A stretch of 18,112 bases of DNA from assembly GCA_044464175.1 (NCBI GenBank), contig JBIQLO010000068.1:1-18112 (forward strand). Direction: 5' to 3'. This document shows, in pieces, positions 11,879 through 18,112 of this stretch (its first letter is position 1; each line of letters opens with the position of its first letter). The position numbers and the translations under genes were made by a program. The notes beneath the pieces are model-generated. The model saw only the letters and a program-made list of their open reading frames with translations, did not search any database and had not been told where the DNA came from. Origin of the DNA: JBIQLO01 sp044464175. GTDB taxonomy: Bacteria; Planctomycetota; Phycisphaerae; Tepidisphaerales; Tepidisphaeraceae.

Positions 11879-13816
11879 TCACGGGGGCGTCAGGCGGATG
11901 CGCAGAAGTTTGACGGAGTTGATGAAGACCAGGACGTCGGGACCCAGGTGGAGCAGGGCGGCTTCGATGGGAGTGATCCATCCCAGCAGGGCGGCGGTGA
12001 TGCCGGCGATGTGAACGATGCCGATTCCGAAAAAGAGATTTTCCTTGATGGTGCGGTAAGCGCGGCCGGCGATGGTGCGGGCCAAGACGATGCGGGTCAG
12101 GTCGTCGGTCATCAAGGCGATGTCGGCGGCCTCAATGGCGGCCTGGGTGCCGATGACGCCCATGGCGATGCCGACGTCGGCCGCGGCCAGGGCGGGGGCG
12201 TCGTTGATGCCGTCACCGATCATGGCGACGCGGTGCCCCTGGGCCTTGAGGGCATGTACCGCCGCCACCTTGTCCTCGGGCAGGAGATTGGCGCGGACCT
12301 GATCGATGCCCAGCTCGTCGGCGACATGCTGGGCGGTCGATTCGTTGTCGCCGGTGAGCATCATGATCCGGCGGACGCCGGTGCGGTGGAGCTGGCGCAG
12401 CGCGTGGGCCGCCTCGGGACGAATCCGGTCGGCGAAGCAGAGCACGCCCAGCGCCCGTCCGGCGGCGGCGACGTAGACCAGGGTGTGCCCTTCGATGCCG
12501 GGGAAGGCCGGGGGGGAGATATTGGACTCCAGAAGCAGTTTTTCCGTGCCAATGAGAACAGGCTGATCCTCCACCACCGCGCGGACGCCACGCCCCTGAA
12601 GGGTCTGGAATTCGCGCGGCTGGGGAAAGGCGATGCCGCGATCGCGGGCGTGGCGCAGGACGGCCAGCGCCAGCGGATGGCTGGAGCGCGCATCGGCGGC
12701 GGCAGCCAGGCGCAGGAGGGTTTCGGGATCGACGCCGGGCGCGGGGAGAATATCGCTCACTTCGGGCTGGCCGGTGGTGAGGGTGCCGGTCTTGTCAAAG
12801 ACCATGGCATCGACCTTGGCCAGCGTCTCCAGATGAATGCCCCCCTTGACCAGGATGCCCCCCCGGGCGGCGCGGGCGATGGCGGCGATCATGACCAGCG
12901 GCGTGGCCAGCCCCAGTTCGGCCGGGGAGGTGAAGATCAGGAGCGTGACGATCAGGCGGGTGTCGCGGGTGAGGAGATAGACCAGTGCCAGGAAGACCAG
13001 AACAATGGGAATGAGCCAGGCGGCGATGGTGTCGGTGAGTTTCTGGACGGGGGCCTGATGTTCCTGGGCATGTTCGACCAGGGCGATGATGCGGGCGAAG
13101 GTGGTGTCGGCGCCGACCTTTTCGGTGCGGATGTCCAGAGCGCCGCTCTCCAGCACCGCGCCGGCGAAGACCATGTCGCCGGGGGATTTTTCGACCGGAA
13201 GGCTTTCGCCGGTGATGGGGGCCTGGTTGACGGCGGCCTGGCCGGTCACGACGGCGCCGTCCACGGGAATTTTCTCGCCGGCGTGAACCAGGACCACATC
13301 GCCGATGCGCAGCTGGTCGATGGGGACATAGCGCGGGGTATTTCCTTCCAGCAGCAGGGCGGTCTGCGGGACCGTGCCGATGAGCTGACGGATGGAGTTG
13401 CGGGCGCGGGTGGTGTTGAGCTGGGCGATGAATTCGGCGATCAGGATGATGACCATGATGACCGCGCCGGCGACCATCTCACCGGTGGCCAGGGCGATGA
13501 GGGTGGCCAGGGAGACGAAGATTTCGGTCCCCAGCCGATGCTCGCGGAACAGGTCCAGCAGGCCGATTTTCAGCAGCGGATAGAGCCCGACGGCGACGGC
13601 AATCAGGAGGAGCGGCTCGGGAACGAGGCGGCGCCAGTAGAGGAAGGTAATCAGCCCGGTGAGCAGGATGCGGCCCAGTTCGATCCATCGGGCCGGGCTC
13701 ATCAGCGCCGGCACCAGCCCCCAAAGCCCGGTCGGCGGCGTGGGCGTGGGGGCGGGTGGGGGGGCGATGACGCCGGCCGCCTGTGGATTGCCAGTCTCGC
13801 TCAGGAGCGTTTTCAT
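11879..13816 (-). CDS. P1B-type (heavy-metal) P-type ATPase with an atypical SPA membrane motif
   Basis: A 645-residue ATP-driven metal exporter-type pump of the inner membrane. Core motifs are TGES (202-205), phosphorylated Asp341 in DKTGTLTTG, the P1B-specific His-Pro at 380-381, TGDN (488-491) and GDGIND (534-539). There is no N-terminal metal-binding domain, only a Pro-rich tail. The transmembrane motif that is CPC or SPC in relatives reads TSPAELGLATP (SPA at 297-299), so both usual cysteine positions are lost. The last helix reads LVFINSVKLLR. It lies 38 nt downstream of the DUF2231 gene, in an operon controlled from 14433-14460, near a secreted hemerythrin. Iron or another non-thiophilic ion is possible (inference); the substrate is unknown. 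Confidence 0.9.
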   Translation of the reverse strand: MKTLLSETGNPQAAGVIAPPPAPTPTPPTGLWGLVPALMSPARWIELGRILLTGLITFLYWRRLVPEPLLLIAVAVGLYPLLKIGLLDLFREHRLGTEIFVSLATLIALATGEMVAGAVIMVIILIAEFIAQLNTTRARNSIRQLIGTVPQTALLLEGNTPRYVPIDQLRIGDVVLVHAGEKIPVDGAVVTGQAAVNQAPITGESLPVEKSPGDMVFAGAVLESGALDIRTEKVGADTTFARIIALVEHAQEHQAPVQKLTDTIAAWLIPIVLVFLALVYLLTRDTRLIVTLLIFTSPAELGLATPLVMIAAIARAARGGILVKGGIHLETLAKVDAMVFDKTGTLTTGQPEVSDILPAPGVDPETLLRLAAAADARSSHPLALAVLRHARDRGIAFPQPREFQTLQGRGVRAVVEDQPVLIGTEKLLLESNISPPAFPGIEGHTLVYVAAAGRALGVLCFADRIRPEAAHALRQLHRTGVRRIMMLTGDNESTAQHVADELGIDQVRANLLPEDKVAAVHALKAQGHRVAMIGDGINDAPALAAADVGIAMGVIGTQAAIEAADIALMTDDLTRIVLARTIAGRAYRTIKENLFFGIGIVHIAGITAALLGWITPIEAALLHLGPDVLVFINSVKLLRIRLTPP

Positions 13817-13854
13817 ACTGCCCGATGGTGGCCGCCGGGTTGCCTCGGTCCCAC

Positions 13855-14361
13855 TCAGCGCCGCACGGTTGCCGGGGCGGCGCGGGCGGCGGTGACGCCG
13901 AACTCGTGCACCAGGCGCCCGCCCTTGTGAGCGGCCAAGCCGACCAGAACATCACCGGCCAAAACCAGGAGCAAAATAGCGGCCAGCGCGATCCGGGTCC
14001 AGAGCGGGCGGTTCCAGCGGGCGATCACCCGAGGCACAACCAGCACCAGCGCCAATAGCCCCGCCAGCACGCTCAGGATCATGGCCGCCAGTTCGGCCTG
14101 GTTTTCGTGCTGCTTGAGAAGCGCCTTGGCGGTTCCGGCGGCTCCGGCGGCATGTTCGGCGGCCTCGCCCGTGGAGACGGCGGCCCAGGCGCCGGCCGCG
14201 GCCAGCGCCAGCAGGAGCCAGCCGGAGAAGGCCAGGGATCGCGCATATTTTGGAATGAACAAGGCCAGCAGCAGGAAGATCGGCGCCACCAGCGCCAGGG
14301 CAATGGGAAAATGAACCATTTGCGGATGCAGGTCCTGAAGTGTGGACAGCACAGGCGACAT
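13855..14361 (-). CDS. DUF2231-type membrane protein
   Basis: A 168-residue inner-membrane protein with four hydrophobic segments (about 16-35, 41-62, 88-108 and 118-139). Family marks are LHPQMVHFPIAL near the start and HKGGRLVHEFGV near the end. Several histidines flank the helices (HP, VHFP, AEHAAG, KQHENQ), compatible with heme or metal binding, as proposed for DUF2231 proteins. ATG 14361 is chosen because AAAGGA lies 9 nt upstream; ATGs at 14370 and 14421 are in frame but less well placed. It is the first gene after a palindrome-controlled promoter and is followed by the metal ATPase, so the two are probably co-expressed. Exact function is unknown. Confidence 0.78.
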   Translation of the reverse strand: MSPVLSTLQDLHPQMVHFPIALALVAPIFLLLALFIPKYARSLAFSGWLLLALAAAGAWAAVSTGEAAEHAAGAAGTAKALLKQHENQAELAAMILSVLAGLLALVLVVPRVIARWNRPLWTRIALAAILLLVLAGDVLVGLAAHKGGRLVHEFGVTAARAAPATVRR

Positions 14362-14432
14362 AACACCCATTCCTTTCCGGTTTACCGGGCCGCCCCAGCC
14401 GACGCGGGAGAGGAGGCCCATCGTCCGGAGGG

Positions 14433-14460
14433 ATAATAGGATATTATTATCCTAAATCAA
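14433..14460 (-). promoter_or_regulatory. Promoter with an 18-bp operator filling the spacer
   Basis: On the minus strand: TTGATT (14460-14455), a 16-nt spacer and TATTAT (14438-14433). The spacer is covered by a perfect palindrome, TAGGATA-N4-TATCCTA (14437-14454). This short AT-rich island in GC-rich DNA precedes the DUF2231-ATPase operon. A repressor bound here would block RNA polymerase. The regulator family is not identifiable; Rrf2-, DtxR- or Fur-like iron, NO or redox sensors are reasonable guesses. Confidence 0.65.
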
Positions 14461-14520
14461 ATGGACCTGCCCGGGCAGAGGGGGCGGCGGCGATTGCCCA
14501 CAACACCCCTGTTGCCCGGT

Positions 14521-15114
14521 TCAGGGGGCAAGGTGCTGCTGGAGCTTGAGATACTGCCCGATCAGGAGCGCGGTGGGATAGAGTACCTGCTCCTCATTGC
14601 CCGCGTGCATCATGAGCATGTGGGCAAATTCGGCTTGCCTGGGCTTGTGTTCCTCATGGGCGGCGCGGGCCAGGTCCTCCAGGGCGGCGTGGAGTTGCTT
14701 GTGTTCGGCCAGCATCTGGTCGTAGTGCTCGCGCAGCCGGTCGGCCATTTGAATGGCCGCGTCGATCTGCTTCTGTGTGAGGGGGCGCTGCTGGGTGAGC
14801 GCCGGCAACAGGCCCAGGGGGGGCATGGCGAAGGCTTCTTCCTGCTTGAAGTGCGGCTTGAGCACGGCAGCCACCTTGCGGGCCTGAACGGCGGTCTGCC
14901 CGCCGGCGGCGATGGCCGCCTCCAGATCGTGCATCAGGTGACGATGCTCCTGTTCAATGGCTGCGGGGGTGGAGAGGATGGGGCGCGTGGTGGGGGCGGT
15001 GGCCGGAGCGTGGTTCTGTTGGGCGTGGGCGGCGTGGTGGTGCTGGGCGAAGGCCGGGGGGGCCGCCAGCGCGGAAACCAGAATGACCGAGAGAACGTGC
15101 CTTCGTGTTTTCAT
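14521..15114 (-). CDS. Secreted hemerythrin-like (HHE) protein
   Basis: A 197-residue protein with a signal peptide ending PPAFA-Q (cleavage after residue 23), so it should be periplasmic. A His/Ala/Thr-rich linker (24-50) leads into a four-helix HHE domain. Candidate di-iron ligands are His57 (EQEH), His88 and Glu92 (HFKQE), His138 (EHKQLH), His165 or His170 and Glu174/Glu175 (HAGNEEQ). Such domains bind O2, NO or iron, or relieve oxidative damage. ATG 15114 follows AAAGGAGATG. Its start is 17 nt after the stop of the alcohol dehydrogenase, so they are likely co-transcribed. A CTGCCCGGGCAG palindrome (14467-14478) downstream may help end the transcript. Confidence 0.85.
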   Translation of the reverse strand: MKTRRHVLSVILVSALAAPPAFAQHHHAAHAQQNHAPATAPTTRPILSTPAAIEQEHRHLMHDLEAAIAAGGQTAVQARKVAAVLKPHFKQEEAFAMPPLGLLPALTQQRPLTQKQIDAAIQMADRLREHYDQMLAEHKQLHAALEDLARAAHEEHKPRQAEFAHMLMMHAGNEEQVLYPTALLIGQYLKLQQHLAP

Positions 15115-15131
15115 GACATCTCCTTTTCAGA

Positions 15132-16196
15132 TCAGGGCCGGATCATGACCTTGAGCACCCCGTCGCGCCGCTGGCCGAACAGATCGTAGGCCTGTTGGAT
15201 GTCGTCGAGGGAGAAGGTATGGGTCAGCAGGGGCATCGGGTCGAATTGGCCGGAGCGGACCAGGTTCATGAGCCGACGCATGCGTTCCTTGCCGCCGGGA
15301 CAGAGGGTGGTGACGATGCGGTGGTCGCCCAGGCCGGCGGCGAAGGTGTCGTAGGGGAGCTGGAGCTTGCCGGAATAGACGCCAAGGCTGGAGAGAACCC
15401 CGGCCGGGCGGAGGCACCGGAGGGCGCTTTCGAAGGTTTGCTGCGTCCCCAGGGCCTCGATGGCGACATCCACGCCGCCGGTGAGTCTGCGGACTTCGTC
15501 CACGACATCGACCCGCTGGGGATTGAGCGTCACATGCGCCCCCATGCGGCGGGCGATCTCCAGCCGGTGATCGTCGGTATCCACGCCGATGATGAGGGAT
15601 GCCCCCATGAGGCGGGCCCCGGCCGTGGCGCACAGGCCGATGGGCCCCTGGGCGAAGATGACGACGCTGTCGCCCAGACGCACGGGGGCGGCTTCAGCGC
15701 CGGAGAATCCGGTGGAGGCGATGTCGGCCAGCAGGAGAACCTGCTCATCGCGCAGATCGTCGGGGATTTTGGCCAGGTTCGCCTGGGCGTCGGGGACCAG
15801 AAGGTATTGCGCCTGGGCGCCGTTGATGGTGTTGCCGAAGCGCCAGCCGCCGACGGCCTTGTACCCTTCATCGCGGCCGCACTGGGATTGATGGCCTGAG
15901 AGGCAGGCCAGGCATTGGCCGCAGGGGGTGATCGCGCCGACCAGCACGCGGTCTCCCACGGCGTAGCCCCGGAGGCCGGGTCCCAGTTCCTCGATGACGC
16001 CGACCGGCTCGTGGCCGATGATCAGCCCGGGGGCGACGGGGTATTCGCCACGCAAAATGTGCAGGTCGGTGCCGCAGATGGTGGTGAGGGTGATGCGGAT
16101 GACCGCCTGCCCGGGGCCGGGATGCGGGCGCTCCACCTCCTCGATGCGGATGTCGTTGACGCCGTGGAACACATTGGCTTTCATTGTGTCGGCCAT
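15132..16196 (-). CDS. Zinc-dependent alcohol dehydrogenase (MDR family)
   Basis: A 354-residue cytoplasmic NAD(P)-dependent medium-chain dehydrogenase. Catalytic zinc ligands are visible as Cys41 in ICGTD and His62-Glu63 in GHEPVG. The structural zinc site has Cys92, Cys95, Cys98 and Cys106. The Rossmann loop is FAQGPIGLCA, and the acidic VDTDDHRLE after the second strand suggests NAD preference. It resembles the isopropanol/butanediol-type alcohol dehydrogenases. ATG 16196 follows GAGGAAACC; a second ATG four codons later is possible. It is the first gene of a pair with the secreted hemerythrin. Substrate unknown; detoxification of short alcohols or aldehydes is plausible. Confidence 0.9.
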   Translation of the reverse strand: MADTMKANVFHGVNDIRIEEVERPHPGPGQAVIRITLTTICGTDLHILRGEYPVAPGLIIGHEPVGVIEELGPGLRGYAVGDRVLVGAITPCGQCLACLSGHQSQCGRDEGYKAVGGWRFGNTINGAQAQYLLVPDAQANLAKIPDDLRDEQVLLLADIASTGFSGAEAAPVRLGDSVVIFAQGPIGLCATAGARLMGASLIIGVDTDDHRLEIARRMGAHVTLNPQRVDVVDEVRRLTGGVDVAIEALGTQQTFESALRCLRPAGVLSSLGVYSGKLQLPYDTFAAGLGDHRIVTTLCPGGKERMRRLMNLVRSGQFDPMPLLTHTFSLDDIQQAYDLFGQRRDGVLKVMIRP

Positions 16197-16233
16197 GGTT
16201 TCCTCGCTTTTAGAAGAGACGATCGGACTTTAG

Positions 16234-16668
16234 TTAAGGCACGGCGGGAGCGGATTTCAAGCGGGGGAGATCCGAGGATGGCCGGGCGCCTGGACCGGGC
16301 CACGCAAGGGCTTGCGGGCGCGAAAGAAAAGGCCCCCTGCCTATTGCCCGTTGTGCACCCCATTGTTTGTCGAAGATTGGGTCATCCCCAATGTCGGAAG
16401 TCCAATCAACCAATTGCCCGTTCTGATCGAAAACATAGGCGGACGGCCCCGATGGCAGCAGGCCCCCGCCGGAATCCATCGCCATCAGGTGACGATTTCC
16501 CATTCGCTCAATAACCACGAATTTTGTTGCACTGGACCGCCATCGGAGAAACGAGCGAAGATCAGTGACGCCTGGCGGGGGAACCGTTCGCTGATGGAGC
16601 AGATGCTCGGGCATGATCCATGCGCCGATCAACAGCAGGAGAAGAAAGATTCCAAGATGAGGTTTCAT
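16234..16668 (-). CDS. Hypothetical secreted or membrane-anchored protein
   Basis: A 144-residue protein, not recognised. The N-terminus MKPHLGIFLLLLLIGAWIM is a signal peptide or single anchor. A compact region follows (about 38-105) with strand-like TKFVVIERMGNRHLMAMDSG and YVFDQNGQLVDWTSDIGDDP, then a proline/arginine-rich tail that may be disordered. ATG 16668 lies 9 nt after the stop of the upstream BamE-like gene, indicating translational coupling, and no separate Shine-Dalgarno sequence is seen. The central motif suggests an extracytoplasmic domain. Confidence 0.6.
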   Translation of the reverse strand: MKPHLGIFLLLLLIGAWIMPEHLLHQRTVPPPGVTDLRSFLRWRSSATKFVVIERMGNRHLMAMDSGGGLLPSGPSAYVFDQNGQLVDWTSDIGDDPIFDKQWGAQRAIGRGPFLSRPQALAWPGPGARPSSDLPRLKSAPAVP

Positions 16669-16677
16669 TGCTGAAGT

Positions 16678-17148
16678 TCAATCAGTGTTAACAAGAACTT
16701 CGGATGCCTTTCCATTCCGGAATTTGATCACAACCCATTTCGTGTCGATCGAAATATAACCATCTTCAGGTCCCAGATAATAGCTGAGATCGTCACCGCC
16801 CATCCTTCCAATTTGATCCGGCGGACCAAGCTGATGAGAAATTTCAGCGGGAGTCTTTCCGATTAATTTCTCGGGGTGCTCTAACAGGAGCGTTCGTGAG
16901 ACATGATTGGCGTTTTGATTTTCGAGAATCGCCTGACCACCTGCAAAAGATTTATATGTATAGAGCAAAAAGTAACATAATATGCTCACTACCATTACCA
17001 CAACGACCCCTAAAATCAGACGCAAGAGACCCATATCGGAGCGAGCTATCCTTGTTTTCAAAGAAGAAAGCATTTGAGGCACCCATCCATTAAATCTTTC
17101 GTATATGCGTTGCCGTAATCTATCCAGCAGAAAAGCCCTTAATTCCAT
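16678..17148 (-). CDS. Membrane-anchored protein with a BamE/SmpA-like domain
   Basis: A 156-residue protein. A basic amphipathic N-terminus (about 40 residues) precedes one transmembrane helix at about 41-63 (LLRLILGVVVVMVVSILCYFL). The C-terminal domain (about 85-156) reads LIGKTPAEISHQLGPPDQIG, then a tyrosine-rich strand DLSYYLG, and WVVIKFRNGKASEV. This G-x-T-xx-E-v-xx-xLGxPD plus final 'v-F-x-n-G-k-v' pattern is that of BamE/SmpA-like modules. ATG 17148 is chosen; a TTG at 17172 would add eight residues. The DNA here is clearly AT-richer than the left part of the window. It is coupled to the gene downstream. Function not assigned beyond envelope location. Confidence 0.6.
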   Translation of the reverse strand: MELRAFLLDRLRQRIYERFNGWVPQMLSSLKTRIARSDMGLLRLILGVVVVMVVSILCYFLLYTYKSFAGGQAILENQNANHVSRTLLLEHPEKLIGKTPAEISHQLGPPDQIGRMGGDDLSYYLGPEDGYISIDTKWVVIKFRNGKASEVLVNTD

Positions 17149-17247
17149 CCGCCGGCGCGCATAATCCAGCAACCTGCTTTATTGTTGTGACTGTCCATCA
17201 GAAACTCTCCAGTCCGAAGAGCTGTTTCACAGGCCGTTGGCCGGTAA

Positions 17248-17511
17248 TTATCTCGCTGTTGCGCCGGCCACCGCTCGTTTCTCCCACCATCCGGCCGCCA
17301 GCAGGATCACAAACGCGGGGACTATGAAGAATGCATACAAATGCCGCATAAACTCCGGACTGGCATTGAAGGATGCCCCCATCTCAATCCCGCAAATCCA
17401 GGTGACAATGGACAAGGGTTGATGAAGAAGCGAAATCAGCACTCCTTTTCCAAGGGCGAGGAGCTTTGTTAGGAGAAAAGCAATCGAAAATGTGAATTGC
17501 CGGCATGTCAT
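17248..17511 (-). CDS. Hypothetical two-helix membrane protein
   Basis: An 87-residue protein, not recognised. Hydrophobic stretches occur at about 6-40 (probably one helix plus an amphipathic segment) and 60-78 (LYAFFIVPAFVILLAAGWW), with a basic C-terminus. ATG 17511 is chosen because AGGGAG lies 8 nt upstream; a GTG three codons earlier is less likely. It belongs to a series of small membrane protein genes on the minus strand separated by short gaps, which may form an operon. No functional clue is visible. Confidence 0.5.
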   Translation of the reverse strand: MTCRQFTFSIAFLLTKLLALGKGVLISLLHQPLSIVTWICGIEMGASFNASPEFMRHLYAFFIVPAFVILLAAGWWEKRAVAGATAR

Positions 17512-17601
17512 CGGATTCACTCCCTATTTCTTCATCGCCCGGCCTACCGTTGTTGCCAAAATCGCATCGCCGTGCTGGCGGCTCGCGGGGCGAACTCCAT
17601 A

Positions 17602-17919
17602 TTATGTCAATGGATGGCGAGTGGAACACAACCATTCAATTGCGCACATCATTAAATATATCACGATGTTGAAATAAAACGCCATCGGATTGGCCAAGAG
17701 AACCAGCCACATTAATGTGATCGGTGACTGGGGGTCGCGCGAGACATCGACTTCTACCAGGACAATGATGATATAAATTATATTAATGATCGTGGTGATC
17801 AACGAAGAGGCCAGTATCTTTCCCCGCCCCTTCAGCTTGTAAGCCCAAAAGATGGCTGCCATGGCCAGTGAAAAGGCCGGGACGATATTCCCACACAATA
17901 TAAAAATGATCCACGCCAT
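17602..17919 (-). CDS. Hypothetical three-helix membrane protein
   Basis: A 105-residue protein, not recognised. Helices lie at about 2-26 (WIIFILCGNIVPAFSLAMAAIFWAY), 37-57 (very isoleucine-rich) and 68-92. A short basic loop KLKGRGK follows helix 1. ATG 17919 has AGAGAG upstream at suitable distance. The isoleucine-rich composition and AT-rich codons differ from the GC-rich genes on the left. It lies between other small membrane protein genes on the same strand. General organisation matches small integral membrane proteins seen elsewhere in the window, but there is no sequence similarity that I can see. Confidence 0.55.
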   Translation of the reverse strand: MAWIIFILCGNIVPAFSLAMAAIFWAYKLKGRGKILASSLITTIINIIYIIIVLVEVDVSRDPQSPITLMWLVLLANPMAFYFNIVIYLMMCAIEWLCSTRHPLT

Positions 17920-17964
17920 GCTGAATCTCTCTTGTCGCAGATACGTGACCCAATCCGCCGCACT

Positions 17965-18112
17965 CTATCTTCCGGCCCGCCGCCGCTGCCAAGTCCGGAT
18001 CGCCCAGGCGGCGAAGCCGCAAACGGCGAAGGCGGTGAACATCAGGCCGTCGGCCACATCATTCACGACCAGGGTGACCACGGCCAGGATAAGGCAGCAC
18101 CATGAAAGGAAT
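17965..18112 (-). CDS. C-terminal end of a small membrane protein (cut by the window edge)
   Basis: An open minus-strand frame entering from the right edge and ending at TAG (17965-17967); 49 codons are visible, counting the stop. It encodes a hydrophobic stretch (WCCLILAVVTLVV), a short polar turn NDVADG, a second hydrophobic stretch (LMFTAFAVCGFAAWAI) and a basic tail RTWQRRRAGR. This is the usual end of an inner-membrane protein with a cytoplasmic C-terminus. The start lies outside the window and the family is unknown. Confidence 0.5.
   Translation of the reverse strand, partial: FLSWCCLILAVVTLVVNDVADGLMFTAFAVCGFAAWAIRTWQRRRAGR

Noticed and set aside
11948..13930. Plus-strand open frame of 660 codons opposite the metal ATPase
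   Set aside because: Gly/Asp/Gln-rich antisense shadow; the minus strand has every P-type ATPase motif in order.
14401..14421. Start of the DUF2231 protein at ATG 14421
   Set aside because: It would lie within a few bases of the predicted transcription start and has no ribosome-binding site; AAAGGA supports ATG 14361.

Overview
This window looks like a GC-rich bacterial chromosome segment, most likely from the Planctomycetota (a Phycisphaerae-like lineage). That placement is an inference from several things: many sugar and sugar-acid oxidoreductases, a trimmed NagA-type deacetylase, numerous small unrecognised membrane proteins, and non-coding palindromes in many gene junctions. I see no rRNA, tRNA, CRISPR array or transposase.

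Layout. (1) Positions 1-1083: the N-terminal part of an APC/KUP/KimA-like permease runs off the left edge on the minus strand. It has a long leader with a sigma70-like promoter and a recognisable ydaO-type c-di-AMP riboswitch. (2) Positions 1084-3510, plus strand: a NagA-like deacetylase, a four-helix-bundle (S23/IVP-type) protein and a KdgK-like PfkB sugar kinase. (3) Positions 3511-6243: an 'RDAEGAEK'-type palindrome, a G-quadruplex motif followed by a T-tract, three small membrane proteins, a lipoprotein, and two copies of a 34-bp palindromic repeat. (4) Positions 6307-11205: a Gfo/Idh/MocA oxidoreductase faces left. Divergent from it is a plus-strand row of D-2-hydroxyacid dehydrogenase, Ldh2-type dehydrogenase, SDR and QueF. 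(5) A secreted protein of unknown function at 11258-11857. (6) Positions 11879-18112, all minus: an alcohol dehydrogenase and a secreted hemerythrin, then a promoter with a perfect palindrome in its spacer driving a DUF2231 membrane protein and a P1B-type metal ATPase whose membrane metal site has lost its cysteines. Upstream of these lie small, AT-richer membrane or anchored proteins.

How the parts fit. The left half looks like carbohydrate and sugar-acid catabolism (amino sugar deacetylation, 2-keto-3-deoxy sugar acid phosphorylation, several NAD(P)-dependent oxidoreductases) beside a c-di-AMP-controlled transporter. The right half looks like a metal, oxygen or redox-stress module.

The most unusual signal is a set of intergenic hairpins whose arms are built from in-phase 7-nt tandem units: GGTTGCT at 1983-2430, GTGGTCC at 8691-8766, TGTTTGY at 9862-9929 and GAATTAM at 10725-10806. 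Unit sequences differ between loci but the architecture is the same. Three of them fill three consecutive junctions of one gene row, and in the fourth the S23-type gene occupies the loop between the arms. This may be an undescribed class of repeat, possibly connected to the four-helix-bundle protein.
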